From Streptomyces sp. TRM70350 (GTDB lineage: Bacteria > Actinomycetota > Actinomycetes > Streptomycetales > Streptomycetaceae), in assembly GCF_019219825.1 (NCBI RefSeq), contig NZ_JAHUXH010000027.1:1-64000 (forward strand): 64,000 bases of DNA, given 5' to 3'. The notes under the pieces were generated by a model. That model was not told the origin of the DNA. It was given only the letters and a program-made list of their open reading frames with translations, and did not search any database. Positions 33,381-41,586 of this stretch are shown piece by piece; within the stretch, counting starts at the first letter, position 1; each line of letters opens with the position of its first letter. The position numbers and the translations under genes are program-made.

Positions 33381-33857
33381 TCACTGATGGGAGGCGTCGG
33401 CCTTGTCGACGCCCTCCCAGACGTTCGCGTACCAGGGGCGGTCGGCCAGGCCCAGGTCGGTGCGCGGCTGCTTGGCCGCGTCCGGGTCGATCACGATGTA
33501 GCCGGTCTCCCCGGGCATGACGTAGTGCAGCCGCTCACGGATCTGCTGCTCCGCGTACGCGTCGTCCTGCCAGCGTGCCTTGAGATCACGCAGTTCCTCG
33601 ACCCGCTGCTGGGCCTGTTCCTTCTCCTGCTGAAGGTCGGCGATCTCGGCGCGCTGGGCGACGTACTGCCTCATCGGATAGGCGAGGGCGACGACCAGGG
33701 AGCAGACGACGAGGGCGAGCAGGGCGGCCCGGCCGGTGAGCCGGGAGCGGCGGGCCTGGCGGCGGGTCTGCGAGCGGTAGACGCGGGCGGCCGTCTGCTC
33801 GCCGAGCAGCCGGATCCTGGTCGCGGTGGAGAAACGGTCCCGGTCCTTCACGGCCAT
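33381..33857 (-). CDS. divIC: FtsB/DivIC-family septum formation initiator
   Basis: Bitopic cell-division protein of 158 residues, partner of FtsL and FtsQ in the divisome. ATG 33857 (MAVKDRDRF) follows GGGAGGCGGAAG. A basic cytoplasmic N-terminus of about 45 residues precedes a single membrane helix (about 48-68, ALLALVVCSLVVALAYP). A coiled coil follows (AEIADLQQEKEQAQQRVEEL), then the family end RERLHYVMPGETGYIV. It lies directly after eno, as in other Gram-positives. Confidence 0.93.
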   Translation of the reverse strand: MAVKDRDRFSTATRIRLLGEQTAARVYRSQTRRQARRSRLTGRAALLALVVCSLVVALAYPMRQYVAQRAEIADLQQEKEQAQQRVEELRDLKARWQDDAYAEQQIRERLHYVMPGETGYIVIDPDAAKQPRTDLGLADRPWYANVWEGVDKADASHQ

Positions 33858-33882
33858 CTGGCTTCCGCCTCCCGTCCACGCG

Positions 33883-33927
33883 CGTACGTCCCCGCACACG
33901 GTACGGGACCGGGTGCGGGGACGTACG
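33883..33927 (-). terminator. Terminator after eno
   Basis: Perfect 15-bp stem CGTACGTCCCCGCAC (33883-33897) with GTGCGGGGACGTACG (33913-33927), between the eno stop and the divIC start. It could lower read-through from eno into divIC. Confidence 0.75.
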
Positions 33928-33951
33928 TACGACGCTGCCTACGGTCTGTTG

Positions 33952-35232
33952 TCAGCCCTTGAAGCGAGGGAAGGCGCTGCGGCCGGCGTACACCGCGGCG
34001 TCGTCGAGGATCTCCTCGATGCGCAGCAGCTGGTTGTACTTGGCGACGCGCTCGGAGCGGGCCGGGGCGCCGGTCTTGATCTGGCCGCAGTTGGTGGCGA
34101 CGGCGAGGTCGGCGATGGTGACGTCCTCGGTCTCGCCGGAGCGGTGGGACATCATGCACTTGAAGCCGTTGCGCTGGGCCAGCTCGACGGCGTCCAGGGT
34201 CTCGGTGAGCGAGCCGATCTGGTTGACCTTGACCAGCAGGGCGTTGGCCGCGCCCTCCTCGATGCCGCGGGCGAGGCGCTCGGGGTTGGTGACGAACAGG
34301 TCGTCGCCGACGAGCTGGACCTTGTCACCGAGCTTGGCGGTGATGGTCTTCCAGCCCTCCCAGTCGTCCTCGAACAGCGGGTCCTCGATGGAGACCAGCG
34401 GGTACGCCTCGACCAGCTCGGCGTAGTACTCGGTCATCTCGGCGGCCGAGCGCTCCTTGCCCTCGAAGGTGTAGACGCCGTCCTTGTAGAACTCGGACGC
34501 GGCCACGTCGAGGGCGAGGGCGATCTGCTCGCCGGGGGTGTAGCCGGCCTCCTTGATGGCCTCGAGGATGAGGTCGAGGGCGGCGCGGTTGGAGTCCAGG
34601 TTCGGGGCGAAGCCGCCCTCGTCGCCGAGGCCGGTGGCCAGGCCCTTGGACTTCAGGACCTTCTTCAGGGTGTGGTAGACCTCGGCGCCCCAGCGCAGGG
34701 CCTCGGAGAAGGACTCCGCGCCGATCGGGGCGATCATGAACTCCTGGATGTCCACGTTGGAGTCGGCGTGCGAGCCGCCGTTCAGGATGTTCATCATCGG
34801 CACCGGCAGCAGGTGCGCGTTGGGGCCGCCCAGGTAGCGGAACAGCGGCAGGTCGCTGGCCTCGGAGGCGGCGTGCGCGACGGCGAGCGAGACGCCGAGG
34901 ATGGCGTTGGCGCCGAGGGAGCCCTTGTTGTCGGTGGCGTCCAGGTCGAACATCGCCTGGTCGATCAGGCGCTGCTCGGTGGCGTCGTAGCCGACCAGCT
35001 CCGGGCCGATCTGCTCGATGACGGCCAGGACGGCCTTCTCGACGCCCTTGCCGAGGTAACGGTTGGGGTCGCCGTCGCGGAGCTCGATGGCCTCGAAGGC
35101 GCCGGTGGAGGCGCCGGACGGGACGGCGGCACGGCCCGTGCTGCCGTCGTCGAGGCCGACCTCGACCTCGACCGTGGGGTTGCCTCGGGAGTCCAGGATT
35201 TCCCGGGCTACGACGACGTCGATGGACGGCAC
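33952..35232 (-). CDS. eno: Enolase
   Basis: Converts 2-phosphoglycerate to phosphoenolpyruvate in glycolysis, 426 residues. GTG 35232 is preferred over ATG 35238 because AAGGAG would sit directly on that ATG, while it is six bases before the GTG, and the protein then starts at PSIDVVVAREILDSRGNP as in relatives. Motifs include SGASTGAFEAIELRDGD, the Mg ligands in ALDVAAS, SIEDPL and LVGDDLFVTN, the catalytic Lys in LLVKVNQIGSLTET, and the signature MSHRSGETED. Fully intact; first of the leftward eno-divIC row. Confidence 0.97.
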   Translation of the reverse strand: MPSIDVVVAREILDSRGNPTVEVEVGLDDGSTGRAAVPSGASTGAFEAIELRDGDPNRYLGKGVEKAVLAVIEQIGPELVGYDATEQRLIDQAMFDLDATDNKGSLGANAILGVSLAVAHAASEASDLPLFRYLGGPNAHLLPVPMMNILNGGSHADSNVDIQEFMIAPIGAESFSEALRWGAEVYHTLKKVLKSKGLATGLGDEGGFAPNLDSNRAALDLILEAIKEAGYTPGEQIALALDVAASEFYKDGVYTFEGKERSAAEMTEYYAELVEAYPLVSIEDPLFEDDWEGWKTITAKLGDKVQLVGDDLFVTNPERLARGIEEGAANALLVKVNQIGSLTETLDAVELAQRNGFKCMMSHRSGETEDVTIADLAVATNCGQIKTGAPARSERVAKYNQLLRIEEILDDAAVYAGRSAFPRFKG

Positions 35233-35406
35233 GAGCATCTCCTTCGTGGATGTGACGCGGTTAAGCAGGACCGCAGCGGCTCTGCGAGACGAGCCTAACC
35301 GGCTCGGGCCGATCGGCCAGCCGGTCGCCCACCCCGTGGACGGAACCGAGAGTAAATTGTTTCCGAACGGAACAAAGACGCTGACGCCCAACGGTGACAC
35401 GAAAAG

Positions 35407-35448
35407 CCCCGCCCCGGTGCGTACGGGGGAACACGCACCGGGGCGGGG
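35407..35448 (-). terminator. Terminator after the Rpf/LysM gene
   Basis: Perfect 16-bp stem CCCCGCCCCGGTGCGT (35407-35422) with ACGCACCGGGGCGGGG (35433-35448), preceded on the left by GAAAAG. It lies 61 bp after the stop at 35509, upstream of eno. Confidence 0.82.
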
Positions 35449-35508
35449 AGCCCGTGGGGACGGGGGGAACCTCACGGGCCTGCCCCTCGGACCGTAGCCG
35501 AACCCGTG

Positions 35509-36207
35509 TTACTTCAGGTGCAGCTGCTGGCCCGGGTAGATGAGGTCGGCGTCCTCGACGATGTCCTTGTTCAGCTGGAACAGCTTCTGCCAGCCGCCCT
35601 TGACGCCGTGCTCGGCGGCGATGGTGCTGAGGGTGTCGCCCTCGACGACCTTGTACTCGCCGTCGCCCTTCTTGACCTTGCCGCCGGTCGGGGTGGTGAC
35701 CGTCTCCTTGGCGGCCGGGCGCTCCTGCGAACGGGAGGCCGACTGCTGCTCGGTCGCACGCGTGCTGGTCTCGGTGCTCTGCTGGGTGCTCTGCGAGGAG
35801 CCGCTGCCGGTGGAGCCGCCGCCGGTGTAGGTGGCGTTCGACAGGCCCTTGCCGCAGACCGGCCAGGCGCCCTTGCCCTGACCCGCGAGCACCTTCTCGG
35901 CGATCTGTATCTGCTGCGCCTTGGTGGCCTGGTCGGCGGTGGCGGCGTACTGCGTACCGCCGTACGCGGCCCAGGTCGAGGCGGAGAACTGCAGACCGCC
36001 GTAGTAGCCGTTGCCGGTGTTGATGGACCAGTTGCCGCCGGACTCGCACTGGGCGACGGCGTCCCACTCGGCAGCCGTGGCGGCGGAGGCGTTGCCGGCA
36101 GCCATCAGCGGGGCGGCGACGGCGGCGGCGCCGGTGACGCCGACGGCGGCGATGGCGCGAGCGGTCTTGGACGGACGACGGTGCTTGCCCTTGCCGGAAA
36201 ACAGCAT
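35509..36207 (-). CDS. Resuscitation-promoting-factor-like protein with LysM
   Basis: Exported peptidoglycan hydrolase, 232 residues. The signal peptide (about 1-43, ending GNASA) is followed by an Rpf lysozyme-like domain: WDAVAQCESGGNWSINTGNGYYGGLQF with the catalytic Glu in CESGG, then YAATADQATKAQQIQIAEKVL. A Ser/Thr/Gln linker (about 125-180) leads to a C-terminal LysM (YKVVEGDTLSTIAAEHGV, ending YPGQQLHLK). It should cleave cell-wall glycan during germination and growth. Expression is probably controlled by the c-di-AMP riboswitch just upstream. A second, longer Rpf gene lies immediately before it on the same strand. Confidence 0.93.
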   Translation of the reverse strand: MLFSGKGKHRRPSKTARAIAAVGVTGAAAVAAPLMAAGNASAATAAEWDAVAQCESGGNWSINTGNGYYGGLQFSASTWAAYGGTQYAATADQATKAQQIQIAEKVLAGQGKGAWPVCGKGLSNATYTGGGSTGSGSSQSTQQSTETSTRATEQQSASRSQERPAAKETVTTPTGGKVKKGDGEYKVVEGDTLSTIAAEHGVKGGWQKLFQLNKDIVEDADLIYPGQQLHLK

Positions 36208-36215
36208 GGTTGGAT

Positions 36216-36440
36216 CCCCTCACCGACGCCTGCGAGGTGAGCTGTCGGGTTCGGGCCGGTTGAGTTGCCCGGCCACACCTCCGCGGGAGGCGTGGCTTCA
36301 CCCCGAGCCGGTTCCGGCGCTGAGTTGCCTCAACTGCCGGGCCCGGCACTTACCTTGGGTCCCCCGCTCCTGCCTGCGGCGCTTGACGCGACGACTGTTC
36401 CCGGGCAGCCGCTGGCAGGATTCGGCGTTGCGGCGACCGG
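36216..36440 (-). promoter_or_regulatory. ydaO/yuaA-type c-di-AMP riboswitch
   Basis: Leader of the Rpf/LysM gene, read on the minus strand. Conserved blocks appear in order: GCCGAATCCTGCC, CAGGAGCGGGGGACCCAA, GGGGTGAAGCC, GGCAACTCAACC, GAACCCGACAGCTCACCTCG and GCAGGCGTCGGTGAGGGG, ending nine bases before the ATG. This is the ydaO consensus in full. In actinobacteria this class commonly precedes Rpf-type muralytic genes and switches them off when c-di-AMP is high. Confidence 0.9.
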
Positions 36441-36600
36441 GGCTCGTGTTGGCGAGCGGTCATGACCGTAGACACGCGATCGGCGGAATTTCAAAGACGA
36501 TCAGGGCTTCTGAGACTCATCCCACACTTTCGCCAAATCGGACATTCAGCGCGAAGTATGACGTGAACTCCCGTTGCTCCCGGGCTGATTCCGTCCCCCG
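36441..36600. other. Promoter region of the riboswitch transcript
   Basis: AT-richer spacer between the longer Rpf gene and the riboswitch; it should hold the riboswitch promoter. No hexamers could be fixed with confidence. Confidence 0.4.
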
Positions 36601-37737
36601 CTAGCCACCCGACTCGACGCCGACATCCAGCATCTGACCGGGGATGATGAGGTCCGGGTCGGTACCGAGGGAGTCCTTGTTCTCGGCGTAGAGAGCGGAC
36701 CACCCGCCTTGCACACCAAGGGAGTCGGCGATCCCCCAGAGGCTGTCGCCCTCCCGGACGGTGTACGAACCGTCGACGGCCGCACGGGTGGTGGCGCCAC
36801 CGCGCGAGGCGTGCCGCCCGGAGGATTCGGCGGTACGACCGCCAGCCGCACCCTCGTCCGCACTGAACCCGCGGTGCTTGCCGATGCCGAGGAGGGCGCC
36901 CGTGTCGGTCAGGTTCGAGGTGCTCGGCGTGCTCGATGACACGTCAGGGGACGGGGAAGTTGGGAGGAATTCGCCCGATTCAGGGGATTGGGTGGCGTTG
37001 GGGGATGCGGTGGATCCACCGGGCTCGGAGGTGGAGGTGGAGGGAGTGGACGGGATGGAAGTGGCGGAGCCGACAGATGGGGTGGATTCGACGAATTCGG
37101 TAGGCTTGGTGGAGCTTGTGGAATCCGCGGAATCCGTGGGCCCATTGGTCCCGCTTGCCCCATTGGAGCTGTTGGAGTCGTCGGCACCGTTGGACGTGTT
37201 GGACCCGTTTGAGTCGTCGGCGCTGCCGGTGCTGCCGGAGTAGCCGGACGAGTTGGACAAACCCAGCGAGTTGGACAGACCGCCCGAATCGCTGGATCTC
37301 GTGTTCAACGGCGTACTTGACGCGTCACCGGCCACACCGGTGTCGACCCGCGCCGACGCGGAGTCCGTGTCGAGCCCCACAAGCGGACCGCAGGTCGCCC
37401 ATGCGCCGACACCCTGGTCCGCGAGCACCTTCTCGGCGACCGCGATCTGCTGCGAACGGCTGGCCCGGTCCGCGCTCGCGGCGTAGGTGAGTCCGCCGTA
37501 CTTCTCCCAGTCCTCCTGGGAGAGTTGCAGCCCGCCGTAGTAGCCGTTGCCCGTGTCGGCGCTCCAGGAGCCACCGGTCTCGCACTCCGCGACCCGGTCC
37601 CAGGTCGTCCCGCTGGCCGCGCTCGCGCCGGTGGCGCCGAGGAGGGGGATGGCGATGGCAGAGCCGGTCACGCCGGCGGCGACGACGAGGGCGGGTGCCT
37701 GGCGGGGGCGACGGTGACGACCGTTCCCGGAGAGCAT
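36601..37737 (-). CDS. Rpf-like protein with long Ser/Thr/Asn linker and LysM
   Basis: Exported muralytic protein, 378 residues, paralogue of the gene at 35509 (probably the S. coelicolor rpfC equivalent by order). ATG 37737 starts MLSGNGRHRRPRQAP. The signal peptide ends TGASA. The Rpf domain has WDRVAECETGGSWSADTGNG with the catalytic Glu in CETGG. A low-complexity linker of about 180 residues, made of S, N, G, D, T and P, spans about 130-320. The LysM near the end is YTVREGDSLWGIADSLGV. No riboswitch is seen upstream, so regulation differs from its neighbour. The long linker would let the catalytic head reach through the wall. Confidence 0.92.
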   Translation of the reverse strand: MLSGNGRHRRPRQAPALVVAAGVTGSAIAIPLLGATGASAASGTTWDRVAECETGGSWSADTGNGYYGGLQLSQEDWEKYGGLTYAASADRASRSQQIAVAEKVLADQGVGAWATCGPLVGLDTDSASARVDTGVAGDASSTPLNTRSSDSGGLSNSLGLSNSSGYSGSTGSADDSNGSNTSNGADDSNSSNGASGTNGPTDSADSTSSTKPTEFVESTPSVGSATSIPSTPSTSTSEPGGSTASPNATQSPESGEFLPTSPSPDVSSSTPSTSNLTDTGALLGIGKHRGFSADEGAAGGRTAESSGRHASRGGATTRAAVDGSYTVREGDSLWGIADSLGVQGGWSALYAENKDSLGTDPDLIIPGQMLDVGVESGG

Positions 37738-37827
37738 GCGGGGGCCTTTCGCGAGACTGCAGGGACCTGCGCGGCGGGTGATGCCGGGGGGCGCCGCGCT
37801 GATGGGTGAACGTATCGGCAGTCGATC

Positions 37828-37862
37828 ACTTGTCACAAGTTAATGCCGCGCAGATCACGTGA
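37828..37862. promoter_or_regulatory. Palindromes upstream of the longer Rpf gene
   Basis: ACTTGTCACAAGT (37828-37840) and TCACGTGA (37855-37862), 91-125 bp before the start, in the most AT-rich part of the gap between this gene and the P450. Candidate operators; regulator unknown. Confidence 0.4.
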
Positions 37863-37933
37863 AGATCACAGAGTTGAGTGCGTGTCACGTTTGCGCTGGT
37901 GCACTGCTTGTGCCCCGCGTTGGTGCCGGTCGG

Positions 37934-39235
37934 CTACGGAGTGGGGATGAACTCCACCGGCAACGTCCGCAGTCCCCGCATGATGAGCCCGCCGCGCCAC
38001 CGCAATTCGCCGGGATCCACCGCGAGTCGCAGGTCGGGGAGGCGGGTGAGGAGGGTGGCGAGCGCGGTCTGGCCCTCCAGGCGGGCGAGGGGCGCGCCGA
38101 GGCAGTAATGGATGCCGTGGCCGTAGCCGAGGTGCTGGTTGTCACGGCGGGCGAGGTCGAGGGTGTCCGGGTCCGCGAACCGCTCCGGATCCCGGTCGGC
38201 GGCGGCGAGTACGACGAGGACGGGGTCGCCGGGTGCGATGTGCTGTCCGCCGATGGTGAGCGGCTGCGTGGCGAACCGCCAGGTGGCGAGCTCAACGGGG
38301 CCGTCGTAGCGGAGGAGTTCCTCGACGCCGGTTTCGAGCAGGACGCGTTCGCCTCGGGCCAGGGACTGCTGGAGGCGGGCGCGTTGCTCGGGGTGGGTGA
38401 GGAGGGCGTAGGTGCCGTTGCCGATGAGATTCACGGTCGTCTCAAAACCGGCGAACAGCAGGATGAACGCCATGGCTGCCGCCTCGTTCTCGGTGAGGTG
38501 CTCGCCGTGGTCGGAGGCGCGGATGAGGCCGGAGATGAGGTCCTCGCCGGGGGCGGGTTCGGTGGGGAGCGCCTCGCGCTTGCGGTGGATCAGCTCGGAG
38601 AGGTACCCGCGCATCATCTTCACCGACCGCGCGACCCCGCCCCGGGGACCGGCCCCGTGCCGGATCATCATGCCCGCCCAGTCCCGGAAGTCGTCCTGGT
38701 CCTCGCGGGGGACGCCGAGCATGTCGCAGATGGCGTAGATGGGGAGCGGGAAGGCGAACTCGTGGATGAGGTCGGCGGAGCCGTTGCGGGCGAACCGGTC
38801 GATGAGGTCGTCGGTGAGCTCCTGCACGCGGGGAGCGAACTCGGCGACGCGGCGCGGTGTGAACGCCTTCGAGACGAGCCGCCGCAGCCGGGTGTGGTCC
38901 GGCGGGTCGATATTGAGCAGATGCGTCATCAACTCGGCCTTGCGCTCACCGGGGATACCCGTCTTCCCCTTGGCGTGCGCGGGCTCGTCGTGATGCGCGG
39001 GATTCTTCGACAGCCGCTGGTCGGCCAGCGCCTGCTTGGCATCGACGTAACGGGTGACCAGCCAGGCCTCCACCCCGCTGGGCAGCTTGGTCCTGTGCAC
39101 CGGGGCGTGCTCGCGGAGCCATGCGTAGGCGGGGTAGGGGTCGGTCGCGAACTCCCAGGTGAAGAGCTCGGGCGCCGGGGTGGCGGCGGGCGTGCGTGTG
39201 GGTGTGGGCGTGTCGGGGTGGTGCTGGTTGGTCAC
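37934..39235 (-). CDS. Cytochrome P450 (CYP107-like)
   Basis: Soluble haem monooxygenase of 433 residues. The I-helix is LLFAGFETTVNLIGNG, ExxR is EELLR, and the haem loop GYGHGIHYCLGAPLARLEG holds the thiolate Cys. N-terminal PELFTWEFATDPYPAYAWLREH is typical of actinobacterial CYP107 members. Gene order suggests the CYP107U1 equivalent of S. coelicolor, an orphan P450; that is from memory. GTG 39235 overlaps the mazG stop (GTGA), so it is translated from the mazG transcript. No ferredoxin gene is nearby. Substrate unknown. Confidence 0.93.
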   Translation of the reverse strand: MTNQHHPDTPTPTRTPAATPAPELFTWEFATDPYPAYAWLREHAPVHRTKLPSGVEAWLVTRYVDAKQALADQRLSKNPAHHDEPAHAKGKTGIPGERKAELMTHLLNIDPPDHTRLRRLVSKAFTPRRVAEFAPRVQELTDDLIDRFARNGSADLIHEFAFPLPIYAICDMLGVPREDQDDFRDWAGMMIRHGAGPRGGVARSVKMMRGYLSELIHRKREALPTEPAPGEDLISGLIRASDHGEHLTENEAAAMAFILLFAGFETTVNLIGNGTYALLTHPEQRARLQQSLARGERVLLETGVEELLRYDGPVELATWRFATQPLTIGGQHIAPGDPVLVVLAAADRDPERFADPDTLDLARRDNQHLGYGHGIHYCLGAPLARLEGQTALATLLTRLPDLRLAVDPGELRWRGGLIMRGLRTLPVEFIPTP

Positions 39236-40314
39236 TCCTCGACGGTATCCGGAGGGGCGGGGGTATCCGGAGGGGCGGGGTTGTCGCCGAGGGCAACCCC
39301 CTCAGCGGCCCGCACCGCGTCCCGGTAGGCCCGGGCCGCCGAGCGCAGTGCCGCCTCCGGGTCCACGCCCGCCGCCTCGGCGCGTATCGCCAGCGCGAGC
39401 AGTTCGTACCCGATGCCCTCGCCCACCGGCAGCGGCACGTCCAGCCCCGCCGTGCGCACCCGGGACGCCAGCTTCGCCGCGAGGGCCAGGCCGGGCTGGT
39501 GCAGCGGGATGCCCTCGGTCACCGAGGTCCGCTGCTTCTCCTGGGCCTTCGTGCGCAGCCAGTGTTCCTTGACCTCCTCGGGGGTGGAGGCGGTCTCCTC
39601 GCCGAAGACGTGCGGGTGACGGTGGATGAGCTTGGCGACGATGGTGGCCGCGACGTCGTCGATGGAGAAGGGGGCGTCCGGGTCCTCCTCGGCTATCCGG
39701 GCGTGGAAGACGACCTGGAGGAGGACGTCGCCCAGTTCCTCCCGGAGCTCGTCGCGGTCGCCGTCCTCGATCGCCTCGACGAGTTCGTACGCCTCCTCGA
39801 TGCCGTACTTCGCCAGGCCCTGGTGGGTCTGCCGGGACGACCAGGGGCACTCGGCGCGGATGCGGTCCATGACCTGGACGAGGTCGAGCAGTCGGGCGCC
39901 GGGCAGGTCGTAGGAGGCGGGGAGCAGTTCCAGCTCCGGCATACGGAACCGCCCGCTGCCGGCGAGCCGCGCCAGGCCGTCGGTCAGTTCCGGCTCGCCC
40001 TCACCGGTGGCGACGACGACCACGGTCCGCCCGTCGGCGCACACATCGACCAGTTCCTCGGCGGTCGGGGCGGCCTCCTCCACCGATATCCCCGCCTCGC
40101 GCAGATACGGCAGCTGCGGGTGCGCCCCGTCCGCGCACAGCACACGGTCGGCGGCGTGCAGGGCCTGCCACGCGGGCCAGGAGAGCAGGCCGGGGGCGAC
40201 GCGGTGGCTGGTGGTGAGCAGGACGATACGGCCGGGGGCGGGGGTGCCGGTCTCCGGGTGCGTGGTCTTGCCCTGACCGGCGTCAGGAGCGCTGTCGAAG
40301 CTGGTTGCGTTCAC
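39232..40314 (-). CDS. mazG: Nucleoside triphosphate pyrophosphohydrolase MazG
   Basis: House-cleaning enzyme hydrolysing (non-canonical) NTPs to NMP and pyrophosphate. It is 360 residues from GTG 40314; GTG 40332 in frame is possible and neither has a clear ribosome site. The N-terminal half resembles the methylase-like domain of longer MazG proteins. The catalytic MazG domain starts at LLDLVQVMDRIRAECPWSSRQTH, with metal ligands in KYGIEEAYELVEAI and ELREELGDVLLQVVFHA. A tail repeat APPDTPAPPDT ends the protein. It is coupled to the P450 by a 4-bp overlap. Confidence 0.93.
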   Translation of the reverse strand: MNATSFDSAPDAGQGKTTHPETGTPAPGRIVLLTTSHRVAPGLLSWPAWQALHAADRVLCADGAHPQLPYLREAGISVEEAAPTAEELVDVCADGRTVVVVATGEGEPELTDGLARLAGSGRFRMPELELLPASYDLPGARLLDLVQVMDRIRAECPWSSRQTHQGLAKYGIEEAYELVEAIEDGDRDELREELGDVLLQVVFHARIAEEDPDAPFSIDDVAATIVAKLIHRHPHVFGEETASTPEEVKEHWLRTKAQEKQRTSVTEGIPLHQPGLALAAKLASRVRTAGLDVPLPVGEGIGYELLALAIRAEAAGVDPEAALRSAARAYRDAVRAAEGVALGDNPAPPDTPAPPDTVEE

Positions 40315-40460
40315 GATCCGAACGTAACCCACGCCGCCGACAAGGCCGTGAGTTATCCACAGGCGGGGGTGCGATCATCGGATGAACGGCGTCTGATCGC
40401 TGTGTCGGCGTATGCGGCCGTGGGACGGCCGTGCCGTGAATGCCGTTCGCCGTGCCGCCG
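40315..40460. other. Spacer upstream of mazG
   Basis: Promoter side of mazG. TGTGGATAACTC (40352-40363, read on the minus strand) is the only AT-rich patch. No gene seen. Confidence 0.4.
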
Positions 40461-40540
40461 AGCGCCGTACCGCTGGGCGGTGCGCCGTACCGCTGGGCGG
40501 TGCGCCGTACCGCTGGGCGGTGCGCCGTACCGCTGGGCGG
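40461..40540. repeat. Four tandem copies of a 20-bp unit
   Basis: TGCGCCGTACCGCTGGGCGG repeated four times head to tail (40461-40480, 40481-40500, 40501-40520, 40521-40540; the first differs at one base). Across each junction GCGGT and ACCGC can pair over a 7-base loop. It passes directly into the 75-bp repeats. Confidence 0.9.
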
Positions 40541-40778
40541 TGCGCCGTACCGCGAGGACCGTCCGCCATACCGCCGAACGCCCTGCGCCGTACGCGAGCA
40601 CCCTCCGCCGAGCCGTGCGCCGTACCGCGAGGACCGTCCGCCATACCGCCGAACGCCCTGCGCCGTACGCGAGGACCCTCCGCCGAGCCGTGCGCCGTAC
40701 CGCGAGGACCGTCCGCCATACCGCCGAACGCCCTGCGCCGTACGCGAGCACCCTCCGCCGAGCCGTGCGCCGTACCGC
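40541..40778. repeat. Three tandem copies of a 75-bp unit
   Basis: Units at 40541-40615, 40616-40690 and 40691-40765 differ by a single base (G instead of C in the second), followed by a partial fourth. Each begins with TGCGCCGTACCGC, the same 13 bases as the 20-bp unit, and contains related GCGCCGTACGCGAG and GCCATACCGCCG segments. 75 is a multiple of three, but no start or ribosome site makes a convincing gene. Confidence 0.9.
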
Positions 40779-40798
40779 GAAAGCCCTCTGCCGTCCCG

Positions 40799-41443
40799 CT
40801 ACGCCGTCTGCTGCCCCTGCCCGGTGGTGACCTCCCGCACCCACGGCGTCTTCACGTCCACGCGGCTGCTCTTCTGGACGTCCCAGCTGCCGTACCGCGG
40901 GTTGAGGTCGACGTTCAGCTTCTGGGAGGCGTCGGAGAGGGCCTTCCAGAAGGCCGGCTGGCTGGTGTCGGTGCCGAGCCTCGCGGCGAGCTTCTGGGCC
41001 TCCAGCTGGAGGCGGAGGTTCTCGTCCAGACGCTGCGGCGCCACGCCGTACTGCTGCAACCACGTCGTCTCCAGCGCCTTCGCACCGCCGACCTGCTCCT
41101 CCAGGCCGTCCCGCATCTCCTGGACCTCCTTGCGGCTGACGGAGACGCCGGCGTCCTGGGCGGCGCGGTGCAGCACCCGGTCGAGGACCATGCCGTGCAG
41201 GGTGTCGCGGGTCAGGCTGCCGGTCTTGGCGATCACCTGCGCGTACTGCGCCTCGTCGCCCACCGACGCCCGCTGCGCCTCGCGCACCTCGTTGACCCGG
41301 GTCTCCAGCTGCGCCACGGTGATCCGCTGGCCGCCGACGACGGCCGCCGCGCCCGGATGAGCGCCGTTTCCGCATGCGGTCAGGACGGGAGCCGCGGCGA
41401 TCGCGGCGGACAGGAGGAGCGCGGTGCGGCGACGGCGGTGCAA
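40799..41443 (-). CDS. SurA N-terminal-domain lipoprotein
   Basis: Exported chaperone-like lipoprotein, 214 residues. It starts at TTG 41443, since GGGGAGG lies five bases before it and translation gives (M)HRRRRTALLLSAAIAAAP with lipobox LTAC. The mature part matches the SurA N-terminal helical domain: VVGGQRITVAQLETRVNEVR, YAQVIAKTGSLTRDTLHGMV, GVSVSRKEVQEMRDGLEEQ. A prolyl isomerase domain is absent. Its role is likely binding of unfolded secreted proteins. It stands between the kinase gene and the tandem repeats, which lie right after its stop. Confidence 0.92.
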   Translation of the reverse strand: MHRRRRTALLLSAAIAAAPVLTACGNGAHPGAAAVVGGQRITVAQLETRVNEVREAQRASVGDEAQYAQVIAKTGSLTRDTLHGMVLDRVLHRAAQDAGVSVSRKEVQEMRDGLEEQVGGAKALETTWLQQYGVAPQRLDENLRLQLEAQKLAARLGTDTSQPAFWKALSDASQKLNVDLNPRYGSWDVQKSSRVDVKTPWVREVTTGQGQQTA

Positions 41444-41586
41444 GGGAGCCTCCCCGGGAGATTGTGCGACGGTGCACAAAGTCTTGCGGTGATCGATGGT
41501 AGGCAGCAGCCCAGCTTTGGCCAACCCATTCGACCAACGATTCACCAGGACTTCGGGCACCGCCACGCCACCCGGCCGCAGGGGGA

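Noticed and set aside
40461..40778. CRISPR array
   Set aside because: Units are directly adjacent, with no variable spacers and no cas genes nearby.
40440..41360. Plus-strand frame of about 306 codons through the tandem repeats
   Set aside because: It runs antisense through the SurA-like lipoprotein, has no ribosome site, and its Arg/Pro repeats only reflect the DNA repeats.
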